A stretch of 64,000 nucleotides of DNA. Source: Acidobacteriota bacterium (lineage in GTDB: Bacteria > Acidobacteriota > Blastocatellia > Pyrinomonadales > Pyrinomonadaceae). Location: positions 431,001-495,000 of the forward strand of contig JADKEF010000001.1 of the NCBI GenBank assembly GCA_016718135.1. The letters are read 5' to 3'. This document shows positions 25,100 through 33,172 of the stretch, in pieces. The position numbers and the translations under genes were made by a program. The notes under the pieces were generated by a model. The model was not told the DNA's origin and searched no databases. It saw only the letters and a list, made by a program, of their open reading frames with translations. Position 1 is the first letter of the stretch. Each line of letters opens with the position of its first letter.

Positions 25100-26719
25100 C
25101 TATGCGTATGAATGTAGTCCGGGTAGTAGATAGCTAACCCCGAGATAGGTGAAAATAACGAAGAGGAACGCTACGATCGCGAAATAGGCGGAACGGTTAC
25201 CTCGCCAGCCATAGGCGATGCGTGAATGAAGGAATCCCGCGTAAGTTAGCCAGGCAACGAGAGCTCCTACTTCTTTTGCGTCCCAGCCCCAATAACGTCC
25301 CCACGATTCATTTGCCCAGACGGCTCCGGTCATTAGCAGCAAAGCGAGGCCGGCAAACGCGATCCCGGCAAGTTTGTACATGAGTCCGTCGAGTGTCTCG
25401 GCGGACGGTAGCATCGCACGGATCTTGTCGGTCTTGAAACCAAATAGAACTACAAAGAATGTTCCTGTGAATGCCGTGATCAGGGCAGCAAGCTCGACCG
25501 GATTTGCGTTCAGACTGAGGTGGAGCTGTGAACCGTTCTCTATGATCCATTTGTTAGCAATATCGTAGAGCTGCTGCTGCCCCATGAGGTTTATCTGAGC
25601 CTGTGGCATATCCTGCTGCTGGAGCATCCAGGCACCAAACTTTGGATATTGCGACGGGCTGATCAAGGAGACGACGCTTTGCAGCGTCTTGATCTGATAT
25701 ACGAGCATCGCGATGCCGGCACTCTGTACCAGCAGAGCAAGATAGAGGAAGCGGTTGCCCCACATCCTGGCCTTCTCCTCGGCTTTTGAAATGTATCCGG
25801 CGTGTCCTGCGAACGCTGCGAGAAGTAGCCCGGCAGCTAGCACGATCAGCCAACCAACATAAGGAACGTCCGCTCGCAGGCCGAGAGCCGTACGCGATGC
25901 TCCGACGAAGGTCGAAGCCGTATAAGTTCCAAATGTAGCCGGTGCAAACACACTAAACTTGCTGATCGTCGCAAATACACCAAGTGCAAAAATGCTGATC
26001 CAGATAGCCATCTTTTCTACCTTAAGACCATCTTTCAACAGATATAGGACAGCAACAGCGAAACATACCAGAGCGATACCGTAACTCAGCGATGCGATAC
26101 CTACATGGATCGGCCGCCAATAAGAATCGAGTACGGGCGGCAGGTCCAGGATCTCGCTTCCAATGAACCGTGCAAGCACTAGAATAATGGCTGCAAGGGG
26201 AAGCGAAAGAGCCGCAACGATCCTGAACTGGTTCCGCCGCATGACTAGCAGCGTTGTGATCCCAGCCCCGAAAGCAAATGCGAGACTTAGGTCGTAAAGA
26301 TTTGCGAAGGGAACGTAACGAAACACCCACGGCATGTCCGCTGCATTGAGTCCCTGACCGTTAAAGATCGCTAGTTCTCGATCATACGCAGCGACCCACC
26401 TCACCAGCCAACTCGACAAGTTAAACAAAACGCCGAGCGTAGCCGCCCACATTCCGAGCTTCTCCGCGAATCTAAACGGTGCGTAGATATTCGTCAGATG
26501 AAAGACGGCCGCGATCAGATATGACGCCAACGCCAGCATCATCAGAGCACCATCCGACATAAATCGGTCGCCGCCCATGCTGATTCGTAACGATACAATG
26601 GCGAGCGAACCGAATATGGCGATCGCTGCCGGAACGTAGGTCAACAATGTTTCTGCCGACGTGCTCGTCAGCGGTCTATCGGCGACCAGCAGTGGTCGAT
26701 CAAGAACTTCCTGGCTCAT
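25100..26719 (-). CDS. ccsA: Cytochrome c biogenesis protein CcsA/ResC family
   Basis: A 539-residue polytopic membrane protein, the haem-handling half of the System II (Ccs) synthetase that attaches haem to CxxCH sites outside the cytoplasmic membrane. The tryptophan-rich WWD signature is present near the C-terminus (SWGRYWGWDAKE, about residues 478-489), with conserved histidines such as the one in YWRPIHVGIASLSYG. Many hydrophobic helices span the rest. Its start overlaps the resB stop by 4 bases (ATGA), so the two are coupled. Many databases call this protein CcsB. The six cytochrome genes nearby are its likely clients. Confidence 0.92.
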   Translation of the reverse strand: MSQEVLDRPLLVADRPLTSTSAETLLTYVPAAIAIFGSLAIVSLRISMGGDRFMSDGALMMLALASYLIAAVFHLTNIYAPFRFAEKLGMWAATLGVLFNLSSWLVRWVAAYDRELAIFNGQGLNAADMPWVFRYVPFANLYDLSLAFAFGAGITTLLVMRRNQFRIVAALSLPLAAIILVLARFIGSEILDLPPVLDSYWRPIHVGIASLSYGIALVCFAVAVLYLLKDGLKVEKMAIWISIFALGVFATISKFSVFAPATFGTYTASTFVGASRTALGLRADVPYVGWLIVLAAGLLLAAFAGHAGYISKAEEKARMWGNRFLYLALLVQSAGIAMLVYQIKTLQSVVSLISPSQYPKFGAWMLQQQDMPQAQINLMGQQQLYDIANKWIIENGSQLHLSLNANPVELAALITAFTGTFFVVLFGFKTDKIRAMLPSAETLDGLMYKLAGIAFAGLALLLMTGAVWANESWGRYWGWDAKEVGALVAWLTYAGFLHSRIAYGWRGNRSAYFAIVAFLFVIFTYLGVSYLLPGLHSYA

Positions 26720-28215
26720 ATCTGTTTTGCCTCCAAATCATTTACAAAGCGATTGAATTTTTCGTCGAATGCACCAACGCTTCGATTTGTATTACCACCA
26801 AGGACAATTTTACTCGTGCGACCTTCGCCCGGTTCAATTGCCGCCCACACGCGTTGGTGAGAGAAGAAAAAGACAGCGGTTAGGGTTAGGAAAAGAAGAA
26901 CGAAGCCGACATAAACGACTGTCGCTCCCGGATCACGCTGGACGGACAGAACGTGCTGATCCGCCACCTTTTCAAAGTCCTTTAACTGAAATGTATATCC
27001 GGCAACCGGCTTGCCCGCGACGGGTATGTCTGCCATCTTTGGGCCAAACGCATACGCGGTCTGAGGAGGTATTCCAGGCTGCGTTACTTGCAGCACAGCC
27101 GCCGGATTTGGGTACGCGGATGTATCTTCATTGGGGTCTTCAGGCCCTATACGAAAATTTCCGCGAAACTCACTGAACTTGATCTTAGTACCGTCCGCCA
27201 AAGTCGTCTCTCCACCTCTTGGAATTACGACTGCTTGATCTTCACCGCCACTCGCACTCTTTGCGTTGACGGTGATGTTTCTCGCACGTCCGACCGGAAT
27301 GAAACTCGCCTGAAAGAAACGGTAACCGCGGTAGTCGAAAGGTTTATTCATCTGAGCGAAAGCCTGATGGGTGCCCGTTTCATCCGTAATTGTAAACGTG
27401 GTCATCCAGTCGATGGTGTTCATCGCCGAGATCGATTCATCTTTCTTTATGAGTCGTTGCTGGATGTCGATACAGGTGATCTCAAAAGGCAGGCGGCTCG
27501 TGACCTCCGTTACCTTATCGAGCTGCACTTGCGTTCCAAACATCAAATTTGTCTTTTGACCGGGCGAAAGGGGCAGATTGCCTGTCGATCCGAGCTGTGC
27601 GGTTAGGAAACCGCCGAGAAAAATAGTCAAAAGTCCGACATGAACCGCATACGCTCCGAAGCGATTCCATAGCCCTGACTGTCCAAATACGTAGATGCGG
27701 CCGTTTTTTTCGGTGGTTAACACCTTTCGCCAGCCGATCTTCTTCATCGAACTCGCAACCCTTTCAGCAAGAGCACGCGGTTCTCCATCGATATCGATCT
27801 CCGCATTTTGTTTCTGGTCCCTGAGCCATCGAATCGGCACGGTGACATTGGGTTTTGAGGCAAACAACCAAGTCTTGGGGAAACGGTCCATCGACGCGAG
27901 GACGATATTAAGAGAGACAAGAAACAGAAGAGCATTGAAATACCACGAGTGATAAATATCAAATAATCCCAGGTTGCCGTAGACCAGCCGCTGAGCTGGC
28001 GTTAGCTCAGCGAAATATCGGTCAAACCCATCAACGCTTTGCTGCATTACCAGCATCCCGACAAAGCAAGCCAGTCCCAGCAAGACTAATAGTGATACGC
28101 CCAACCGAACGGAGCAGAGAAACTTGAGAAATCGCGAGAACATGGATTCCCGAGATTCGTTCTTTACAGCCGATATTGGTGCGTCTTTGGTTACGACCTG
28201 TTCTAGTGCAGACAT
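26716..28215 (-). CDS. resB: Cytochrome c biogenesis protein ResB/Ccs1 family
   Basis: Partner of CcsA in System II cytochrome c maturation. The product has 499 residues from the ATG at 28215; a GTG at 28260 would add 15 residues. Three N-terminal helices (FLKFLCSVRLGVSLLVLLGL and two more), a large extracytoplasmic domain, and a C-terminal helix (VVYVGFVLLFLTLTAVFFF) match the family layout. It is the first gene of resB-ccsA-TPR and diverges from the nonahaem cytochrome gene at 28478. A minus-strand TATAAT (28306-28311) is a possible -10 box. The shared spacer also holds a TGTGA-N6-TCACA site. Confidence 0.9.
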   Translation of the reverse strand: MSALEQVVTKDAPISAVKNESRESMFSRFLKFLCSVRLGVSLLVLLGLACFVGMLVMQQSVDGFDRYFAELTPAQRLVYGNLGLFDIYHSWYFNALLFLVSLNIVLASMDRFPKTWLFASKPNVTVPIRWLRDQKQNAEIDIDGEPRALAERVASSMKKIGWRKVLTTEKNGRIYVFGQSGLWNRFGAYAVHVGLLTIFLGGFLTAQLGSTGNLPLSPGQKTNLMFGTQVQLDKVTEVTSRLPFEITCIDIQQRLIKKDESISAMNTIDWMTTFTITDETGTHQAFAQMNKPFDYRGYRFFQASFIPVGRARNITVNAKSASGGEDQAVVIPRGGETTLADGTKIKFSEFRGNFRIGPEDPNEDTSAYPNPAAVLQVTQPGIPPQTAYAFGPKMADIPVAGKPVAGYTFQLKDFEKVADQHVLSVQRDPGATVVYVGFVLLFLTLTAVFFFSHQRVWAAIEPGEGRTSKIVLGGNTNRSVGAFDEKFNRFVNDLEAKQI

Positions 28216-28411
28216 AATTACAAAACTCAAACCTCTTAGTGGCAATAAGTATGCCGTCACAAACAGATTCTATATTTACTGATTTTAAGCTTACGATTAG
28301 GTTGTATTATATTGACAGCAGCAAAGCTGAGGCCGAGACCTGTTTGACGCGAGCCGCGAATAATTACTGCGATGGCCGTGTATTATTTCGCAAGCGAGCA
28401 ATGATCGGCTC

Positions 28412-28427
28412 TGTGATAGGGGTCACA
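28412..28427. promoter_or_regulatory. CRP/FNR-type operator upstream of nonahaem cytochrome
   Basis: TGTGA-TAGGGG-TCACA, a perfect CRP-type palindrome. Its centre (28419.5) lies about 41.5 bases before the start predicted from a TAAAAT -10 box at 28449-28454, the classic class II activator position. The same motif occurs at 38633-38648, and a Crp/Fnr-family gene is at 38709-39449. Confidence 0.65.
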
Positions 28428-28477
28428 GCCGACAGCTAATAGATGAAGTAAAATATAGTTCCAAGAAAGTGTGAGCA

Positions 28478-29671
28478 ATGGGATCTAATAGCAGAAAAAA
28501 TCATATTCGGATAGTGATCGCACTCTTATTTGCGTGCTTTATTGCTCTCGGCTGGCTGTACCGCTCATCATCTCCGGTCGTTGCGACAGCCGGTGCAGAA
28601 CCGGCACCTACGCCCAAACGGGCGAGTACTCCTCGAAAGGTAAAATATTCCGAATTTCCGCATGACTCGAAATCTCATAAGATCGACTGTTCGAGTTGCC
28701 ATAAATTTCCAAGTGATAACTGGAACAAGGTACGAACCGGTGACGAGGCTTTCGAGGACGTAACGGAATATCCAAAGCACGAAACTTGTCTGAAATGTCA
28801 CACACAACAATTCTACAAGGGTGCTCAGCCGGCGATCTGCTCCATCTGTCATACAAGTCCGTCACCGCGGAATTCGGCCCGGCATCCATTTCCGAATCCT
28901 CGTGAGATCTTCGATCTGTCGCCAAAAGGGAAGACCGCAGAATCGGACTTCGCGGTTGGGTTTCCTCATGACAAGCATATTGAGATCGTATCCCAGAATG
29001 TATCAAGGACCGCGTCGTTCGTGAATGCGGCGTTTGTGCGCACCGATCGTCGTCGGGCAGGTGAGGAGAGTTGCTCAGTATGTCATAAGTTGCAGATGCC
29101 GCAGGGTAAATCGGACGAAGAATATGTGACCGCACCGCCGGCAAAGCTCGGCGACGGCTTTTGGCTGAAGAAGGGGACTTTCAACAGCTCTCCGACGGGG
29201 CATAAGACCTGTTTCACCTGTCATTCGGCTGAGTCGGGTATGCTTCCGGCCCCGCAGACATGCTCGGCGTGCCATCAATTGAAGCCTGCGGCACCAGCCT
29301 CCGACTTTGACGCGAAGCTCGCGGCGGAAATGAAAATAGACAACAAGATGATGATGGATGCATGGCGTCGGCGTGATTCATCTGGTAAATTCAGTCACGA
29401 GTTTTTCGGCCATGTTGAGATGAGTTGCTCGACGTGTCATAACGTCCTGACCATGAACACCGCAGATCCGAAGACTAAGAGAGTAGGGATGGCCTCGTGT
29501 GCGACATGTCACGCGACCGCGACCTCAGACGATGGTGGTGCTTTGAACTACGAAGCAGATATGCGTAAGAAATCACCGACGTTCGAATGCGTTAAGTGTC
29601 ATGTTACGTTTGGAAAATTACCGATACCCGATTCACACACGAAAGCGATCTCGGCTGCTGCAGGGAAATAA
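28478..29671 (+). CDS. Nonahaem cytochrome c, membrane-anchored (A)
   Basis: A 397-residue protein with an N-terminal signal anchor (about residues 10-28) and nine CxxCH haem sites: CSSCH, CLKCH, CSICH, CSVCH, CFTCH, CSACH, CSTCH, CATCH and CVKCH. It would sit in the periplasm carrying electrons between inner-membrane quinol oxidases and an outer acceptor. It resembles cytochrome c3/c7-type multihaem proteins but I cannot name it. The second nonahaem gene starts 2 bases after its stop, so the pair is one operon behind a CRP-type site. It diverges from resB. Confidence 0.88.
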   Translation: MGSNSRKNHIRIVIALLFACFIALGWLYRSSSPVVATAGAEPAPTPKRASTPRKVKYSEFPHDSKSHKIDCSSCHKFPSDNWNKVRTGDEAFEDVTEYPKHETCLKCHTQQFYKGAQPAICSICHTSPSPRNSARHPFPNPREIFDLSPKGKTAESDFAVGFPHDKHIEIVSQNVSRTASFVNAAFVRTDRRRAGEESCSVCHKLQMPQGKSDEEYVTAPPAKLGDGFWLKKGTFNSSPTGHKTCFTCHSAESGMLPAPQTCSACHQLKPAAPASDFDAKLAAEMKIDNKMMMDAWRRRDSSGKFSHEFFGHVEMSCSTCHNVLTMNTADPKTKRVGMASCATCHATATSDDGGALNYEADMRKKSPTFECVKCHVTFGKLPIPDSHTKAISAAAGK

Positions 29672-29673
29672 AA

Positions 29674-30549
29674 ATGGCAAGGAATCTCAAAAGCCCGGTG
29701 ACCAAGTCAATTACTAAACGATTGCAGATCGTAGTGCTAGTGCTTGGCTGCGTCGCGTTTGGCTATGCTTTCACCATGCTTCCGGAGCCTGCTCTGATCG
29801 CCGAACCAGCCGCGGCCGAGTCAGATATTGCAGAGACCTCTGAAGCAGAGCCACAGATCGACTATTCGAGATTTACGCATTCAAATAACGCTCATACGCA
29901 GTTGCCTTGCCTTCTTTGCCACCAACGGGATGATAATTCATCGCGGTTAAAACTCCCGGGAAAGTCCGATCATCTTCCATGTGCGGGTTGCCATGTCGCC
30001 CAATTCGCGGACTCGTCGAGCAAGATGTGCACGATCTGCCACACTAATCCGCAAACAGGAGCAATGAAGGGCTTTCCGGCTATTCGGAGCTTCAACATTA
30101 AATTTACGCATAGTCGGCATACGCGGCAAACAAATTGTGCAACCTGCCATAAACCGACTGCCCGCGGTGCAGCATTGTCCGTTCCGAAAGGATCGTCCGC
30201 CCACACTACCTGTTTTCAATGCCACACACAGCGTACTCCGATAGGATCGTGCGACACATGCCACTCGCCGGGCCGTCCAGTTAGGGGTTCCGAATGGGCG
30301 AAGGCATTCAGCCTCAATTTCAGTCACCGGGAACATTCCGGTAAAGGTAATACGAATTGTGCGACCTGTCACACGGTTCTAGCTGGTGGGGCCCGGGGAC
30401 GACAGGTTACGTCGCCTGTGGCCGCGATGCACTTTCCTCCGGGACGCGGCATGAACTGTGCTTCGTGTCATAACACTAAGCGAGCGTTCGGCCCGCCGGA
30501 TTTTGCCAGCTGTAAACGCTGCCATGAAGGCAAGAATTTTAAGTACTAA
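29674..30549 (+). CDS. Nonahaem cytochrome c, membrane-anchored (B)
   Basis: A 291-residue protein from the ATG at 29674; the open frame extends upstream, but only inside the previous gene. It has an N-terminal signal anchor (RLQIVVLVLGCVAFGYAF) and nine CxxCH sites: CLLCH, CAGCH, CTICH, CATCH, CFQCH, CDTCH, CATCH, CASCH and CKRCH. The haem density is high for the length, which suggests a compact haem wire of the c3/c7 kind (inference). It is co-transcribed with the nonahaem gene at 28478. FTHS/FTHSRHT-type motifs provide distal histidine ligands. Confidence 0.88.
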   Translation: MARNLKSPVTKSITKRLQIVVLVLGCVAFGYAFTMLPEPALIAEPAAAESDIAETSEAEPQIDYSRFTHSNNAHTQLPCLLCHQRDDNSSRLKLPGKSDHLPCAGCHVAQFADSSSKMCTICHTNPQTGAMKGFPAIRSFNIKFTHSRHTRQTNCATCHKPTARGAALSVPKGSSAHTTCFQCHTQRTPIGSCDTCHSPGRPVRGSEWAKAFSLNFSHREHSGKGNTNCATCHTVLAGGARGRQVTSPVAAMHFPPGRGMNCASCHNTKRAFGPPDFASCKRCHEGKNFKY

Positions 30550-30558
30550 CGAGCCACC

Positions 30559-30572
30559 GCGGGAAAATTCGC
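30559..30572 (+). promoter_or_regulatory. Possible upstream activator motif, copy 4 (weak)
   Basis: GCGGG-AAAA-TTCGC, about 100 bp upstream of the sigma54-type promoter at 30667. It has the same 14-base layout as copies 1-3, with three of ten fixed positions differing. Confidence 0.2.
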
Positions 30573-30666
30573 ACTGATGGTGCGGATAACAACCTAAGGC
30601 ATGATTTTCCAACAATTTCGCTGGGCACTTCGTGAGTAAAATCGAGCGTTCGGGGCTGGTGCAGTA

Positions 30667-30682
30667 TGGCACACCGCTTGCC
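30667..30682 (+). promoter_or_regulatory. Sigma54-type promoter of the monohaem cytochrome
   Basis: TGGCACACCGCTTGCC has a full TGGCAC box, TTGC box and exact GG-N10-GC spacing, and closely resembles the promoter at 23391. The predicted start is near 30694, 55 bases before the ATG. The stretch is also an inverted repeat (TATGGCA/TGCCATA), so a hairpin or operator is an alternative. Confidence 0.55.
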
Positions 30683-30748
30683 ATAGTTATGAGCAAGAGC
30701 ACGCGAATCATGATTCGGTTGGGCTCGAATTTACTCAAGGAGTTGAAC

Positions 30749-31081
30749 ATGAGAACTAGTTGGATAAAATTGACCGCAATCATTTTTTTTGCAGTACCTG
30801 TCCTTTTATTGATGAACTTTAAGGTAACGCCGACCAAGGTGGCAGCAAGTACAGTCGATGATGCTGCAACCGTTTACAAAGCAAAATGCGCGGCCTGCCA
30901 CACGCCGAAAGCGGATAAGTTCTATGACCCAGCAAAGCCTGAAGCCGAACACGTCCAGGTGATCCTGAAAGGGAAGAAAGGCGAGAAGCCACCCTATATG
31001 CCGGGTTACGAAGCCAAAGGCATGACAGAAGATGAAGCCAAGGGATTGGCTGCTTATATGAAAGGCTTAAAGACGCCTTAG
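30749..31081 (+). CDS. Small monohaem cytochrome c
   Basis: A 110-residue exported protein with an N-terminal hydrophobic signal (WIKLTAIIFFAVPVLLLMNF), one CAACH haem site and a probable axial methionine in YMPGYEAKGM. The ATG at 30749 is chosen because AAGGAG lies at the right distance; the frame is open further upstream. It is likely a periplasmic electron shuttle. It stands alone behind a sigma54-type promoter, between the nonahaem operon and the ImcH-like gene. Confidence 0.88.
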   Translation: MRTSWIKLTAIIFFAVPVLLLMNFKVTPTKVAASTVDDAATVYKAKCAACHTPKADKFYDPAKPEAEHVQVILKGKKGEKPPYMPGYEAKGMTEDEAKGLAAYMKGLKTP

Positions 31082-31139
31082 CAAAACGACGAACTGATCT
31101 TCTGTTTATTGCCTCTTGAGCCCGGGCCGCCCGACCAAC

Positions 31140-31173
31140 AATTCGCAGGGTCCCAACCGGGGAGCGAATTTTG
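31140..31173 (+). terminator. Hairpin after the monohaem cytochrome, possible terminator
   Basis: AATTCGC (31140-31146) pairs with GCGAATT (31164-31170), and an inner TCCC/GGGA stem is possible. Only four T follow the stem start of the tail. Confidence 0.4.
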
Positions 31174-31235
31174 ATCGAGCGGCCTTTGGCTTGTTTGGTT
31201 GAAAGGATTTCGAAAGCCTAGTAAATGGACATCTT

Positions 31236-32840
31236 ATGAACAATGAAGACAAAAACAAGGACGACTTCCCGAATAAGGTAAGTCCCCAAATGCGTCCGCC
31301 TAGTTTGCTCCGAAACTACGTCAGCTTTGTAGGGATGGCAATTGTCCTGGCGGCGGTCACGAGCGATCTGCTGCTATTCTTCATTGAGATCACTGCGTCG
31401 AGCGAGAATGCCTATATCGGTATCCTCACCTACATCATTATGCCGTCCATCATGATGTTCGGCATTTTTGTCGCGATCATCGGCATGATTATGGAACGTC
31501 GACGGAGAAGAAAACGAGCTCCGGACGATGTTCTCGCCTATCCGATGCTCGACCTCAACAACCCCCACACGAGACGCACTTTTATGGTGTTCATGGTGGG
31601 TACCTTGGTATTCATCTCGGTTAGTGCATTCGGCAGTTACAAAGCGTTCGAATACTCGGAATCAGTCGTTTTTTGCGGTGAAACATGCCATACGGTAATG
31701 AAACCCGAGTTCATGGCCTACAAGGCGGGTGCCCACGCAAGGGTTCGCTGTGTGGATTGTCACGTCGGGTCCGGGGCTGATTGGTATGTTCGTTCGAAGC
31801 TGTCCGGTGCTTACCAGTTGTATTCGGTTAGCTTTAATAAGTATTCGCGACCGATTACAACGCCGGTTCACAATCTGCGACCTGCACCTGAGACCTGCGA
31901 ACAATGCCACTGGCCCGAGAAGTTCTTCGGTGCCCAGATGAAGGTCTTCAACCGTTACGGAAACGACGAGGAGAATTCTCTTCACCAGACCAAAATGCTT
32001 CTCAATGTGGGCGGTGGCAGCACGGCCGCAGGCCAGGTCACGGGCATTCACTGGCACATGAACATCGCAAACGAGGTCACCTATATAAATACTGACGAGC
32101 AGCGTCAGGTGATCCCGTGGGTCAGCATCAAGGATCGGGAGGGAAATGTCACCGAGTATTACGATCGCAACAACCCGCTTCCGCAGGATAAGATCACCAC
32201 CGCAGCAAAGCGAAAGATGGATTGCGTCGACTGCCATAACCGTCCCGCACATACTTATCTGCCGCCTGATGTTGCCGTCGACACAGCTCTTGCGGCTGGC
32301 GGCTTAGACCCAACACTTCCTTTCATTAAGCGTCAGGCCGTGGCTGCCCTGACCGGCAAATATGAGACGACACCCGAAGCTCTGAACGCGATCGATGCAT
32401 CAATTTCCGATTTCTATCGCACGAACTACAAGGATCTGCATGCTAAACGGGAAGGAGACATCAAAAAGACGGTTGCTGAGCTCCAACGGATCTTCCAGAA
32501 CTACTTCTTCCCGGAAATGAAGACCGACTGGCAGACGCATCCGAACAATGCCGGCCATATGGTCTCGCAGGGCTGCTTCCGCTGTCATGACGGCCAGCAC
32601 GTCAGCAAAACGGGGAAGGTTATCACGAATGACTGTAACGTATGCCATACGGTCATCTATGATTCAAAAGCTGCGCCGGCGCAGAACACGCAAACCGGGC
32701 CATTCAAGCATCCGGTAGACCTCGGCTCACTCGCCGATCGTAGCTGTACGTCGTGTCACAAACCCGACCAGCCGTTTAAGCATCCGCTCAATCTAGGTGA
32801 TATCTCGATGTTTCAATGTGCCGCCTGTCATAAGAAGTAG
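31236..32840 (+). CDS. NapC/NirT-family multihaem cytochrome, ImcH-like
   Basis: A 534-residue inner-membrane cytochrome. Three N-terminal helices (about 28-50, 57-83 and 113-134) are followed by a periplasmic haem domain. Haem sites: an unusual first site CGETCH (CxxxCH) in FCGETCHTVMKPEF, then seven CxxCH (CVDCH, CEQCH, CVDCH, CFRCH, CNVCH, CTSCH, CAACH). NapC/NirT proteins take electrons from menaquinol and pass them to periplasmic partners. The three helices and length near 500 recall Geobacter ImcH, used for high-potential extracellular acceptors; that functional link is an inference. It is monocistronic, between a weak hairpin and a strong terminator. Confidence 0.82.
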   Translation: MNNEDKNKDDFPNKVSPQMRPPSLLRNYVSFVGMAIVLAAVTSDLLLFFIEITASSENAYIGILTYIIMPSIMMFGIFVAIIGMIMERRRRRKRAPDDVLAYPMLDLNNPHTRRTFMVFMVGTLVFISVSAFGSYKAFEYSESVVFCGETCHTVMKPEFMAYKAGAHARVRCVDCHVGSGADWYVRSKLSGAYQLYSVSFNKYSRPITTPVHNLRPAPETCEQCHWPEKFFGAQMKVFNRYGNDEENSLHQTKMLLNVGGGSTAAGQVTGIHWHMNIANEVTYINTDEQRQVIPWVSIKDREGNVTEYYDRNNPLPQDKITTAAKRKMDCVDCHNRPAHTYLPPDVAVDTALAAGGLDPTLPFIKRQAVAALTGKYETTPEALNAIDASISDFYRTNYKDLHAKREGDIKKTVAELQRIFQNYFFPEMKTDWQTHPNNAGHMVSQGCFRCHDGQHVSKTGKVITNDCNVCHTVIYDSKAAPAQNTQTGPFKHPVDLGSLADRSCTSCHKPDQPFKHPLNLGDISMFQCAACHKK

Positions 32841-32867
32841 TTGATGGGTTAGATGATCGACTCAGTA

Positions 32868-32898
32868 GAAAGAGGCTTACCCAGGCCTCTTTCTTGCT
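32868..32898 (+). terminator. Terminator of the ImcH-like gene
   Basis: GAAAGAGGC (32868-32876) and GCCTCTTTC (32885-32893) form a perfect 9-bp stem with an 8-base loop, followed by a T-rich stretch. Confidence 0.7.
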
Positions 32899-33117
32899 TT
32901 CGTAAGGAGGATTTGTATTGATACCGGAGAGTAGGCCGAACACGCTCGGAATACCATTACCCGGCCTAGCTTCCCAGCAACGCACGGGTTTCCGTTGCTG
33001 CCCCCGGCCTGTTTCCGCTTGAATAGCCAAGGCATCTATGTAGGAATGTTGAATGGCCACCGCTAGTGAAGCGGCAACTCGCGCACCGGCAACACTTTCT
33101 TAGCGATCCACAAATTC

Positions 33118-33147
33118 AAAGAGGCCGCCTTTCGGGCGGCCTCTTTT
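33118..33147. terminator. Bidirectional terminator between convergent cytochrome genes
   Basis: AAAGAGGCCGCC (33118-33129) and GGCGGCCTCTTT (33135-33146) form a perfect 12-bp stem with a 5-base loop. A and T ends serve both strands. No gene is seen in the 332-base spacer 32841-33172; it holds this hairpin and the one at 32868. Confidence 0.85.
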
Positions 33148-33172
33148 GGTTTACTTACGAGTACCTCTATGT

